Notes under the pieces: generated by a model
Databases searched by the model: none
What the model was told of the DNA's origin: nothing
The model's input: the letters and a program-made list of their open reading frames with translations, nothing else
Assembly (NCBI GenBank): GCA_011947345.1
Contig: JAAVTG010000279.1
Coordinates: 1-64,000, forward strand
DNA length: 64,000 nucleotides
Reading direction: 5' to 3'
Origin: Phytophthora quininea
Lineage: Eukaryota; Oomycota; Peronosporomycetes; Peronosporales; Peronosporaceae
Made by a program: the position numbers and the translations under genes
Shown: positions 43,967 to 53,515 of the stretch, one piece after another
Layout of the letters: the number at the start of each line of letters is the position of its first letter
Numbering within the stretch: the stretch's first letter is position 1

Positions 43967-45401
43967 ATGAAAACACCCCGACCCGTTGAAGACGAGTCCC
44001 CCAACCTTCGCCCCCGTCAGCAGAGCCGGCTAGACGACGAAGACAACATGGCGGGAATGCACGACTCCAATATGGCTGGTACCGAAGGTCACGCAACAAG
44101 CGGTGAGGCCGCAGCAAACCCTGGGCCGTCCACTGTCCCAGCTGCCGCCACCGGCAACACGACTCAGGCCCCAACGCCTCCAGCCGCTGCCGGAGCTGAT
44201 ATAGCTGCACAGCTCATGCAGATGTTCATCGTACAGCAGCAATCCATGCAAACGCAGCAACAGCAAGCCATGCAGGCCCAGCAGCAGCAATTCCAAGCGT
44301 TTATGCAACAACAAGCGTTGTTTCAGCGCGAAATGTTCGAGAGCCAGGCGCGTGCGAACACGCAGAAGCAGAAGGCGGACCCGCCGAAGTTCAATGGCAA
44401 GTCCTCTGAAGACCTCGAGCTGTGGCTATTCCACATCGAGGAACACTTCAGCGCGTACGCTGCTGAGCGGGATTCCCCAGACTCTCGGTTCGTCGACATG
44501 GTTGTCCCCTTTTAGGCACTGAAGCCATGTCGTGGTATCGAGAATTCAAGACTACACTGGGTGAGTCACCACGCGTCTGGGCTGTGTTCAAACAGCAGAT
44601 TCGTCTACGGTTTCGTGATAGTGATTTTGATTACAAGCTGTTGACGAAGCTCTACAAGCTGCGCGTTTCTGGAACGCAGCAGGACTACACGTCGAAGTTT
44701 ATGCTGCTCCTCTCGCAGTCGACCATGGAACTCCCTGAGATTGTGAAGCGGTGGTTCTATCAGCAAAACTTACGATCGGACACCAGCTGTCACATCTCGC
44801 AAAACATTCCTACGACGCTACATGACGCCATCATGCACGCGCAACGTTTTGAGGATGCTCGGAGTGCTGGTCCTGGCGACACGAAGCCTTTAGCCTCCAC
44901 AACCGAGAAGAAGCAGAACAAGCCAGCTTCCGATTCTACCCCGCGAGCTTCAAATAACAAGCCCAAGGCAAAGACTCCGATCGTCTGCCACATCTGTGGC
45001 CAGCTAGGCCACATTGCGCCAGTGTGTCCCGATCGCGGGAACACTGGAGTGCAAAAAGTAATTGGCTCGGCGGGCTGGCGCCCGCCGAGCACGGCTCCGA
45101 CTGTGCAGACCATACGCAGTCTGTGAGCCCAGCCACACCGGCTTCGAGTCCATCTGTATGCGAGAAGTCACCGGCTCTATTCGTTTACAGCCGCGACAGC
45201 CCGACATACCGTAGACCCAAGGACGGAATTTATGGTTTCTTGGAACAGTCGGCTACGATTCAGTCGCAGGCTGTTTCCACTTTTATCGATTGCGGTGCAT
45301 CGTTTAACGCTATCACGCCCAAGCTCGTTGAACAGCTCGGCCTGTCAGTGAAGAACTACACCACACCTGTCTCTATCCGAATTGGTGGCGGCAAAAGTTA
45401 A
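43967..45401 (+). pseudogene. Gypsy-A copy 2 gag and protease
   Basis: Same gag as copy 1: MKTPRPVEDESPNLRPRQQ, Gln-rich middle, capsid-like MSWYREFKTTLGES, knuckle CHICGQLGHIAPVC (about 44985), protease FIDCGASFNAITP (about 45285). The break at VVPF-stop / GTEAMSW (about 44513) is shared with copy 1. A further break at GWRPP (about 45080) comes from one C fewer than copy 1, which reads through here. Confidence 0.88.
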
Positions 45402-48400
45402 TCATTCCGCGAAAGGTGGCACGGTTGAAGTGCCTCATTCCCGGTTTTACCCTTATGTTACTCGAGCCCTCGTCATGGAGGTGCCCGAAGGCAAGGATGT
45501 CCTCCTGGGCATGCCTTGGTTATCTACTTCAAACCCGGATATCGATTGGGCAACCCGCTCTATCGCGCCACGCAACAGCGACGTATCATTGGCTTTTTGT
45601 CAGTGCGTACCCGCTAACATCGCAGCCCGGGTTGGCGGTCGTCGCGTTCGCAGTTCTGCAAGGTCTACTGCGTGCTCCGACACAGAGTTACTGCATTATT
45701 ACAGTCGCCACAACTACGAGTCTGCTCATGGAGCTACTCGTGTCGTCTCAACTAAACAACTGAAGAACCTGCTCCAGGCCACCGACAACGAATTCTGTCT
45801 CCTGTTCAACGCAAGTGAGTCGCCTTCCAAGGAAGAACTCGCTTGGGAAGCGTTGAAGACATCACCGGCCTATCCCCTTCTCTGCAAGTTTCGGTCTCAA
45901 TTATTCCGGGAAGAACTTCCGTCTGTGCCTCCTGTGCGCGAGGGTCTAATGGAGGCGAGTATCGAGCTGACAGACAACACGCCAGTGCATCGGAAGCAGT
46001 TCCCTTTGTCTGCAGCTCAACGAGAGGCGATTCGTCTGTGGACGAAGGAAATGCTAGCAGCAAAGATTATCCGCAAGTCGGCGTCTCCTTACTGTTCGCC
46101 AACATTTTGTGTGCGGAAGAGCTCCGGAGAATGGCGCATTGTACATGACTTCAGAGGGCTGAATGCTAAGATGCGCGTGCCAGCCAACCCCATCCCACGC
46201 AAGGAGGAGATTTATCAAGCGATGGCTGGGGCCAAACTGTTCTCAGCCATGGACCTGCTTTGGGGTTTTTATCAAGTCCGACTGCGCGCGGACTCGATCC
46301 CGTACACAGCCTTCTCCACACCCGATGGACTCTACGAGTACCTGGTCACCCCGATGGGAGTGTCCAGCAGCCCGTCGTGCTTCAACCGGCTTGTGCAGAG
46401 CATCTTCAGTGATCAACGCGATTTCTGCCAAACCTACTTCGACGACATTTTCGTGTTTACAGCTTCAGAATCTGTGGAGGAGCATCTCGCCGCTTTGGAG
46501 AAGGTATTCCAGCGCTGCGTGGATCAGAACTTGTACATCAAACTCTCTAAGTGCACATTCTGTGCTGCGGAGATACCCTGTCTTGGTGATTTTATCGGTA
46601 GAGAAGGTGTTCGCATGGACCCTACCAAGTGCAGCATCATTGCCGACTGGCCGGAACCCCACACGAAGCATCAGCTTCAGTCGTTCTTGGGTACGTGTGT
46701 GTATGTCCTACGGTTTTGTCCCGACTTCGCTGCTTTAGTAGCTCCACTCACGGAACTGACCAAGGGCAAGGCTAAGAATGACGAGATCAAGTTCACCGAA
46801 GTGCACAGGTCAGCGTTCAAAACACTCAAGGAGAGGCTAACATCGCCGCCAATATTGGCACACCCCGATTTTTCGCAGCCCTTCCACGTCAGTATGGACG
46901 CTTCAGACTTTGCAGTTGGTGGCTATCTGTTCCAACGCGATGAGCATGGCGCAGAGCGAGTGATCGCTTACGGTGGGCGAAAACTTTCTCGAGCTGAAGT
47001 AATCTACCCGACTCGCGAGAAGGAGCTTCTTGCCGCACTGCACGCGATGCGACTCTGGAAAGTGTATTTGATCGATCGGCCATTCTACATTAACACAGAT
47101 CATCACACGATAGCTACCATTCTCCAACAACAAACGTGCTCGCAACGACTGGCGCGCTGGCTCAACGAGTTGGCTTTATTTCAGCCCATGTTCAAGTGGA
47201 TTGAAGGCAAGTCGAATTTTGTGGCGGATATGATCTCTCGAAAACCCGTCTGGAACGACGGCACCGCTCGGGCTATCAGTCTATCGGCGCTCTTGGCTTC
47301 GTTGACCACACCAGAGCTTGCAGTCGAGCCAAACGCGCTTTTCGCAATGAGTCTCACTAGTTCACCTACCATTTTCGACGAGTGCCGGCGGCTGGGGCCT
47401 ACAGACACGTTCCTCGGTCCAATTTTGAAACAGCTAACCACGGAGCAGGCCAGGCCATCATCAGAGTTTCGGCTTTTTCACGTTGACAACGGCCTAGTTT
47501 ACTTCCAGCCATTTTCTGATGCTCCACGCCGATTGTGCATTCCTGTCGACCCAGCACTACGCAATCGACTGCTTTTTGAGGAACATGATGTTGCGTCTCG
47601 AGGTCACCCTGGATATCATAAGACCCACATTTTCATGGCAGCGAAGTATTACTGGCCTAATTTGGTGAAAAGCGTTCGCAAGTATGTGGCGAGTTGTGAG
47701 TCCTGCCAACGTTCGAAGAACCCACGCGGTAAAGCACCGGGGCTACTACATCCACTAGATATTCCGTCGGCACGCTGGCAAGATATCAGCATGGACTTCA
47801 TGGTGAGCCTACCAACGACGGCTGTCGGTCATGACGCGATAATGGTGATTGTTGATCGACTAACAAAACGAGCACACTTCACGCCAGCTTCAAGTACAGA
47901 CTCAGCCCTTGACACTGCCAAGCAGTTCTGTGCATCCTATCAACGTCTACATGGTCTTCCCAGCTCAATTGTCTCCGACCGCGATCCCAAATTTACTTCG
48001 AAGCTCTGGACGAACATCATGAAGCTCCAAGGTTCCGACTTGCATTTGAGCACGGCGTTCAAACCTTCCACAGATGGGCAGTCGGAGGTGACTAACAAGT
48101 TCATCATCGAGTACCTTCGACACTTCCTCGAGCCGCATCAGACCGATTGGGAGGGATTTCTACCGTTGGCGGAATTTGCGTACAATTCTCGAGTCCATTC
48201 GACTACGGGTTTGGCCCCATTCGTCGCGGATCTTGGCTATTTACCGCGATCGGTGAGTGATTTGGCGCTACCCCTGCTACTACTTCGCTTCAGCCAGCCG
48301 CAACATTTCTCGAATCTCAGCAAGCCATTCTGATCGCCGCGCAAGATGCCATGGCTGCGGCTCAGCGTTCCTGGCACCGCCACTACGATCGCAACCGTCC

Positions 48401-48877
48401 GACTGCCATTTTTGCCGTTGGCGATAAAGTGCTACTAGATACGAAGAACCTCGACATCGCGCACACTGGATCAGCGGGCAAGCGCAAATTTGCGTCTCGG
48501 TTTATCGGGCCATACCGTATTGAGTCGGTCACGGGTCCTGATCGCTACCGCTTGACTCTGCCGGAGGGTTTGCGTCTTTTCCCGAGTTTCACGTCTCTTT
48601 GCTTCGACGTCACCACTACGATCCCGAGCCAAGTCGCCAACAACGAGTTCCTGCAGTACTCGTTGCCGACGGATCGACTGGTGAATTGGTCCAAGCGATT
48701 ACGGGGCATCGAAAACGCAAGGGTATTCAGCAGTACAAGGTCAAGTGGATAAACACCTCAATTTCCCCGTCATGGGAGCCACTTGCTAACCTCGGACAAG
48801 TCAAGGAGCTCATCCGCGAGTATCTCGACCAGCTACCCGATACCCGGGCCACTGCTCGTCTAAAGGAGGGATTGTGA
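45382..48877 (+). CDS. Gypsy-A copy 2 pol
   Basis: A 983-codon open frame (45382-48333) with reverse transcriptase (FSAMDLLWGFYQV, YFDD near 46435), RNase H (SMDASDFAVGGYLF) and integrase (D, D, E in SMDFMVS, SDRDPKF, GQSEVTN). It is the most intact polymerase in the window. The last part changes frame near 48340 (MAAAQRSWHRHYDRNRP, YIGPYRIESVTGPDRYRL) and again near 48590. It ends with the chromodomain YKVKWINTSISPSWEP and a stop inside the 3' LTR. Confidence 0.9.
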
Positions 48878-49105
48878 TGGATAGCATCCCTCAAAAGGCA
48901 ACAACTCCCAACTCCAGCAGTTTTAGGTTTCATTCCCATAGGTTTCACTGCTTTAGGTTTCATAGGTTTCACTTCCTTCGCACAGACGCTGCAGCGTCTC
49001 GTGTCTACTTGCCGTCAGGGCACTTTCATATAGCTCAGTCTTCCTTTTTCCTGCTACAACGCAAGCTTATCAAGACTCATTCGTCTTCCAGTAAAACCCA
49101 CAACA
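48873..49105 (+). repeat. Gypsy-A copy 2, 3' LTR
   Basis: 233 bp. Its first bases TGTGA supply the TGA stop of the pol frame. Confidence 0.95.
48921..48973 (+). repeat. TAGGTTTCA repeats in Gypsy-A LTR
   Basis: Four copies of TAGGTTTCA(T/C) in about 50 bp, followed by a 16-bp perfect palindrome (AGACGCTGCAGCGTCT, about 48985). The same array is in all four LTRs. Candidate protein-binding sites for the element's promoter. Confidence 0.7.
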
Positions 49106-49168
49106 TCCTTAGTTTCGGCGTGTTCCAAGTGCTACAAGATCGAACACTACAGCAGTAGTTCAGGCAGA

Positions 49169-50092
49169 TTACGCCTTGTACCCCGAGTAGTCCTCAGAGT
49201 AGTCCGAGTAGTCTGAGTAGTCCGAGTAGTCCGAGTGGTCCGAGTAGTCTGAGTAGTCCGAGTACGAGTAGTCCGACTCGACGGCCTTGCCGACCGCGCA
49301 CGCGATGCGAGGGGTGACCTTGCCGCACACAGCGTGCAGGATGATGTTGAACTCGGGCGTGTTCTGCTTGGGCGTGGGGTAGTTGGGGTCGTACCAGACG
49401 CCGCTCACCTTCTTGTAGTCGTCCAGCTTGAAGTCTCCGAGCTTCCCGGCCAGATCGCCCTCCTCACACACCAGCGGGTTCTTCGCGTACGAATCCGGGT
49501 TGCAGTTGTACTTGGGCGTCTTGAGCAGACACTCGTCGGTGCCGACGAACTCGGAGAAGGGGCCGCACGCCTTGAGCGGGTCGAAGTGGTTGCCCGTGAC
49601 GGCCAGCGCGCACTTCTCGAACGACTCCGAGTCGTAGTCGTTGGGCCACTTGACATGGATGTGCCACTTGTACTCGGTCACCTCGCCCGTGCAGTTGCCG
49701 TCGAACTGCGAGATCTGGTTGGCGTCCACGCCGCTGAAGTCCAGGTCGGCGCTGATGACGGCGAACGTGGAGAAGGGCCCGGCGTACTGCACCTTGATGG
49801 TGCCGCTGATGCCGGCCGCGTACTTGGGGTCGTACGTGTACTGGAAGGCCGGCAGGTAGCTGTCGCCGTAGTAGCCGCTGCCCTGGTTGTAGTCACTGCC
49901 CTGGCTGTAGTCAGAGCTCTGGCTGTAGTCGCTTCCATAGTCGGAGCCCTGGCTGTAGTCGCTGCCGTAGTCAGAGCCTTGGTTGTAGTCGCTGCCGTAG
50001 CTGTCTTGGCCCTGGCCGTAGTCGTCGGCCAGACCCACGGTGGCGACGGTCGCAAAGGTGCAGAAGGTAGCGAGGAGTTTGGTCGTCAGCAT
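49169..50092 (-). CDS. Copper-only SOD-like protein, copy 3 (307 aa, inverted)
   Basis: Full-length copy in the palindrome centre. It matches copy 1 except for minor changes such as FATVATVG in the signal peptide. All copper ligands, the active-site Arg and both low-complexity tails are kept. Gypsy-A copy 2 begins 64 bp past its stop codon, so its 3' flank is cut and may use LTR sequence for transcript ending. Confidence 0.85.
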   Translation of the reverse strand: MLTTKLLATFCTFATVATVGLADDYGQGQDSYGSDYNQGSDYGSDYSQGSDYGSDYSQSSDYSQGSDYNQGSGYYGDSYLPAFQYTYDPKYAAGISGTIKVQYAGPFSTFAVISADLDFSGVDANQISQFDGNCTGEVTEYKWHIHVKWPNDYDSESFEKCALAVTGNHFDPLKACGPFSEFVGTDECLLKTPKYNCNPDSYAKNPLVCEEGDLAGKLGDFKLDDYKKVSGVWYDPNYPTPKQNTPEFNIILHAVCGKVTPRIACAVGKAVESDYSYSDYSDYSDHSDYSDYSDYSDYSEDYSGYKA

Positions 50093-50282
50093 CTTCGAGT
50101 GGTGGTAGTGGTGGTGGCGGTGGCGGGAACCGGGCGAATCGGAAAGTGAGACCGACGGCGCTGCTGGACTCGCCCCCAGAGTCGACAGTACTTGCTTGGA
50201 TCGCTCTCATCTCATCGTGAAGCCATCGGCGTGGGTGACGATTCTCTCTGTTCGCTTCCTTGCGTCAACAGGCACTTGAAGT

Positions 50283-50342
50283 GACTGTGGATTTTCAGGC
50301 GCAGTCATGAGTCAGTCGAGGTGAGACCCACACAGAGCGGAG
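50283..50342 (-). repeat. 60-bp repeat, parental, inverted unit
   Basis: Both flanks match the ordinary SOD-left repeat, so this side of the palindrome centre is unrearranged. Confidence 0.92.
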
Positions 50343-50735
50343 CTATGCCTTGTTAAACGGAAGGTCAAAGAGGTGGATTCTCGGCTGCGACCGTCTCACG
50401 TCGTCGTGCCAAGCAAGCAGCATGGGAGTCGTTGCCATGAATGGTCGACGCTCCAGGGCCACCGGGCCAAGTTTGGGTGGAGTCGTCGGCGAGCACTTGC
50501 CAAGACCGAGGAAAGCTGCCGTTAGCTGAGCCTCCGTCGCCAGCCAGGAACTAGCCGCTGCGACGCACATGGAACAAGTAATCGCGTTGGAGCTCGCACC
50601 TTTCTGTGGCGTGATCTCGTTCACCTTTGAGCTGTTGCAGTGAAGTCGCCACCGACTCGTTTGGTTCCAAGATGATTGACTGGTTGTACTTGCGGCGCTG
50701 TGGTGGATGAAAACGCTACCGCATCGTTCACACAA
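50343..50735 (-). other. Unknown ORF of the tandem unit, inverted copy
   Basis: Same ORF on the minus strand in the right palindrome arm. Confidence 0.3.
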
Positions 50736-50783
50736 GTGGTTACTCCTTTTTGATTGCCGGCATCTTATCCTCTGTTGCCCCTT

Positions 50784-51838
50784 TCACTTTGCTTTGTCGG
50801 CTACTTGTGTCAACTTCGCTTCCGCGACTGGTATGGTCGCTTGTGGAACGGATCCTGGCGGGACGATCGTCACAGGAAACGCCAACCGGATGCTGGGGCT
50901 AAACCAAAATGCGCACCGCACTTCGACATGGTAGTTGCGACTGGCAAAGTGCGAGACTGTGGTCGGCTGAATTGGTTGGGACGCCACCAACCGCATCGTC
51001 ACCGCGGGGTCCTTGAACTCGCCTGCGGGGATCTCGGGGTCTCCACCTCGATCAGATAGTTCGACACGCTCCCTCAACGCCATTATAACGCAGCGTGAAG
51101 TCTTCATAAAGGCGAGTGGACAGCTTGCGAACGTTCAGCTCGGACTGATTCGCAACCGAGCAGCGCACCGTCAACTTATCCCCAGGAGAGTACACATCTC
51201 GATCCATGAACGCGGAGAGCTGGCATCTGCCCTTGCCGATCACTGCCATCTTCTTCACTTCTGCGTCGATCGTGCGCTCCAGCGGACGTGGAATCCTCGC
51301 CATTGGCGCCGTCGAAACCTCAAACTCCCATTCCTCATCCACATCTGCCGCGAAAAAGCCTTGGACTCGTTGTCGCGCTCGCAGTCCGTACGTGACTTGC
51401 ACCCGAATGTTCTTCATCAGGCCAATGTGTTTGTTGGTGACGAGTAGATTGCCCGGTAGCCACGGCAAAAGTTGATAGGAGAATGGGTAGACGTATTCCC
51501 CAGCAGCGTATGTCTCGCGGGCGGCAGCAATCACCATTCGGTGCTCAAAGATTTTGTGTTGTGTACTGCGGTGGTCATCGTCTGATTCCTGCCACGACAG
51601 CTTCTCCAAGCCGCTAATTTCCAGCTCCAACGCTGTTGAAAAATGAAGTATAACACCTCAGCAACAGTACTTGGCGTTGTTGGCGACGAACCTTACCACC
51701 TTTGCTGCGAACTTCTTCCTTGAACTGGAGGAAAATCGTTCCCTGAATTACGTCGCCGGCCTGGAAGTTGCTACGGTCGAGCTGAAGGCGGATTTGGCCC
51801 GTGATCCCAACATGAAGCAGTCGAGCTAGCTTTCCCAT
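50784..51838 (-). pseudogene. Arrestin-like protein, copy 3 (no insertion, one extra base)
   Basis: Exon 1 is 51838-51697, the intron 51696-51633 and exon 2 from 51632. The Gypsy-B target is empty (single ACGTA equivalent at 51389-51393). Coding length is 991 bp, one more than copy 2, because of the extra base at the position shared with copy 1 (about 51070). The frame therefore ends early at ACRTI and lacks the last third of the C-domain. If that base is an error, this would be the one complete copy. Confidence 0.8.
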
Positions 51839-52144
51839 ACTAATTGTGCGATGTCCTTCTGTCCAATCGAGCAAAATGACAAATGCAGTAATGCGGCTAG
51901 CCCACCACTCAGGCCACTGCTGCCATTAAGTTCAAAACTAACATATGAGGGAGAATCCTGCTGGAAACAGACAAAGTGTCCATTTGCGTTTCATTGCAGT
52001 GCCTTCCGCATCACTGAAATTGGATCGATAGCATGTTGGTCTAACCATCTTCTACTTTCGGCTTGAACAGAAAGATAAGGATCAAAAGGATGGCGGTTGC
52101 ATTGAGTTGGAGTGCCACAACACATTCCATCTTGCTCCGAGCAA

Positions 52145-52639
52145 ATGACCAATTTTACAGGCACCACGTACTTCGCTTTACCGGCCTCGGTATATCACTA
52201 CGAGGTTATCTTACAAGGCGACAAGCTTTGCATCCGGCTGGAGCACCGCGACAGCAAGGCGCAGTGGTAAGAACCTGCTGCCGATATCGCTCGTGAGTAA
52301 ACTAAAACGTTATCTTTCGTAGGCGGACTGCGAAGTTAAGCGTGGAAGACTTTATCAGCTCTAATAACGCGATCGATGGCGCCACTATCGCTGACTACGC
52401 TGAGGTGGGTTTCAAGGCACTAGGTGGCGCATTACTGTAAATTTCTGACAGGAAATTGCACACCTTACTTGTAGTACTTTCGAATGCTGCTGGAGGCGCC
52501 GGTAGAAGACACGAAGGTGTTTCCGCGATGGTTCCACCGCCACGGAGATGATACATTTCAATTGAAACTAGCGATGAAGTTCCAAGTGCTGCAACGACCA
52601 TGGATGACCTTGTACTCGTTCACACTGACTTCGACTTGA
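52145..52639 (+). CDS. Head-only member of the family, copy E (122 aa)
   Basis: Exons 52145-52266, 52323-52404 and 52475-52639 join in frame (369 bp) across GT-AG introns at the same three positions as copy C, including the split Trp codon. The protein has TGTTYFALPASVYHYEVIL, KLCIRLEHRDSKAQW, KLSVEDFISSNNAIDG, YFRMLLEAPVEDT and QVLQRPWMTLYSFTLTST, then stops exactly where the coil would begin. It is diverged from the other copies yet has no stop or frame break, so it may be a working short form. The true start could be further upstream. Confidence 0.65.
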
Positions 52640-52736
52640 GCAGAAAGAGTTAATAGTCTCGTTGGTGTCCTTGACAAAGAATCTCTTCAACTCGAGCAAC
52701 ATGAAGTAGGCTTTTTCCATAAATCTTTCTCCAAGC

Positions 52737-53515
52737 TCATGGGTCCGCAAACACCGACGACGCCTTCTGCGGCGTCCGCAGTGCAGACCCAAGAGACCAC
52801 GGCACAAGACCTTCTGCAGTACGAAGGGCCACTCGCTTCTTCTCTCTGCGCCAACTCCAGTCTTTCGCTACTCGCTCACGTTGAAGCACGAAAAGCTTCG
52901 CATTTGGCTTGAAAACCGCGAGAGCAAAGAGCAATGGTAGACCACGGCAAACAAAAACCATCATGCTACGTAGCGGTAGTCTACACAATGACTTCCATTG
53001 CTGTACTGCTTTGTAGGTGCACGACGGAAGACTATGAACATCACGCCAACACCATCCCTTGGGCCACAGCGGCGGACTATGTTGAAGTACTACTGGCAAA
53101 GCTTGACCATTCTGATGTCTTGACACTCTTGTCGGTGCTTCCGTGAGCTGCTGGATGACGCGCTCGACGACAGCAACGCCCCGAACTCTTTCTAACGGCT
53201 CAAGGACCAAGTGTTCCAACTGGAGCTAACACTTCAAGTGCAAGTGCTGAGAAAGTCTTGCCTGGCCAAGTACTCGTTCACATTGGAGCCGATCACGGTC
53301 GAGAAGATCGACGTGTTGGAGTCCAAGCTGAGGGACCTGCAGGAGGACGTCGCCAGCCTACGAACTGCAAATACAGAGGCTTGCACTGAAACAGGACGAT
53401 GCCATGCGCAAGTTGCAAGAGGAGGTGAAGAAGCTTAGCGAGGATGTGGACGCCCGCCAACAAGAGATTGTGGAGCTGCAGAACTCGGCTCGGCTGGTTA
53501 CCGTGGGCGATTGGT
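52737..53515 (+). pseudogene. Head/coiled-coil family, copy F (decayed)
   Basis: Starts MGPQTPTTPSAASAVQTQET at 52737. The head is recognisable in shifted frames (TLKHEKLRIWLENRESKEQW near 52890). Exon 2 (53017-53086) is 12 bp shorter than usual. The acceptor before exon 3 lacks AG (TTGTCGG then TGCTTCCGTGAG). Exon 3 has an internal TAA (NAPNSF-stop) before VLRKSCLAKYSFTLEPITVE and a coil (KLQEEVKKLSEDVDARQQEI). No jelly-roll domain could be found after it. Confidence 0.7.

Larger units (their letters stand above)
43615..49105 (+). mobile_element. Gypsy-A copy 2, Ty3/gypsy chromovirus (5491 bp)
   Basis: Almost identical to copy 1, in opposite orientation. LTRs 43615-43847 and 48873-49105 (233 bp each). 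Target duplication TCCTT at 43610-43614 and 49106-49110. The uninterrupted target (ACGTCCTTAGTTTCGG on this strand) is preserved downstream of SOD-like copies 1 and 2. The purine tract AAAGGAGGGA precedes the 3' LTR. Confidence 0.96.
50283..51894 (-). repeat. Palindrome right arm
   Basis: Inverted copy of 41336-43104 lacking the LTR. Homology stops at 51894 (TAATGC, then GGCTAGCCC instead of CCTACACG). Confidence 0.92.

Noticed and set aside
48921..48973. Telomere-like repeats
   Set aside because: TAGGTTTCA differs from TTTAGGG-type telomere units, is present only four times, and lies inside an LTR at every occurrence.
43045..50342. Simple inversion of the SOD block between its 60-bp repeats
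   Set aside because: Only one of the two repeats has hybrid flanks, and the far side carries an inverted arrestin-like gene. A fold-back event explains both.
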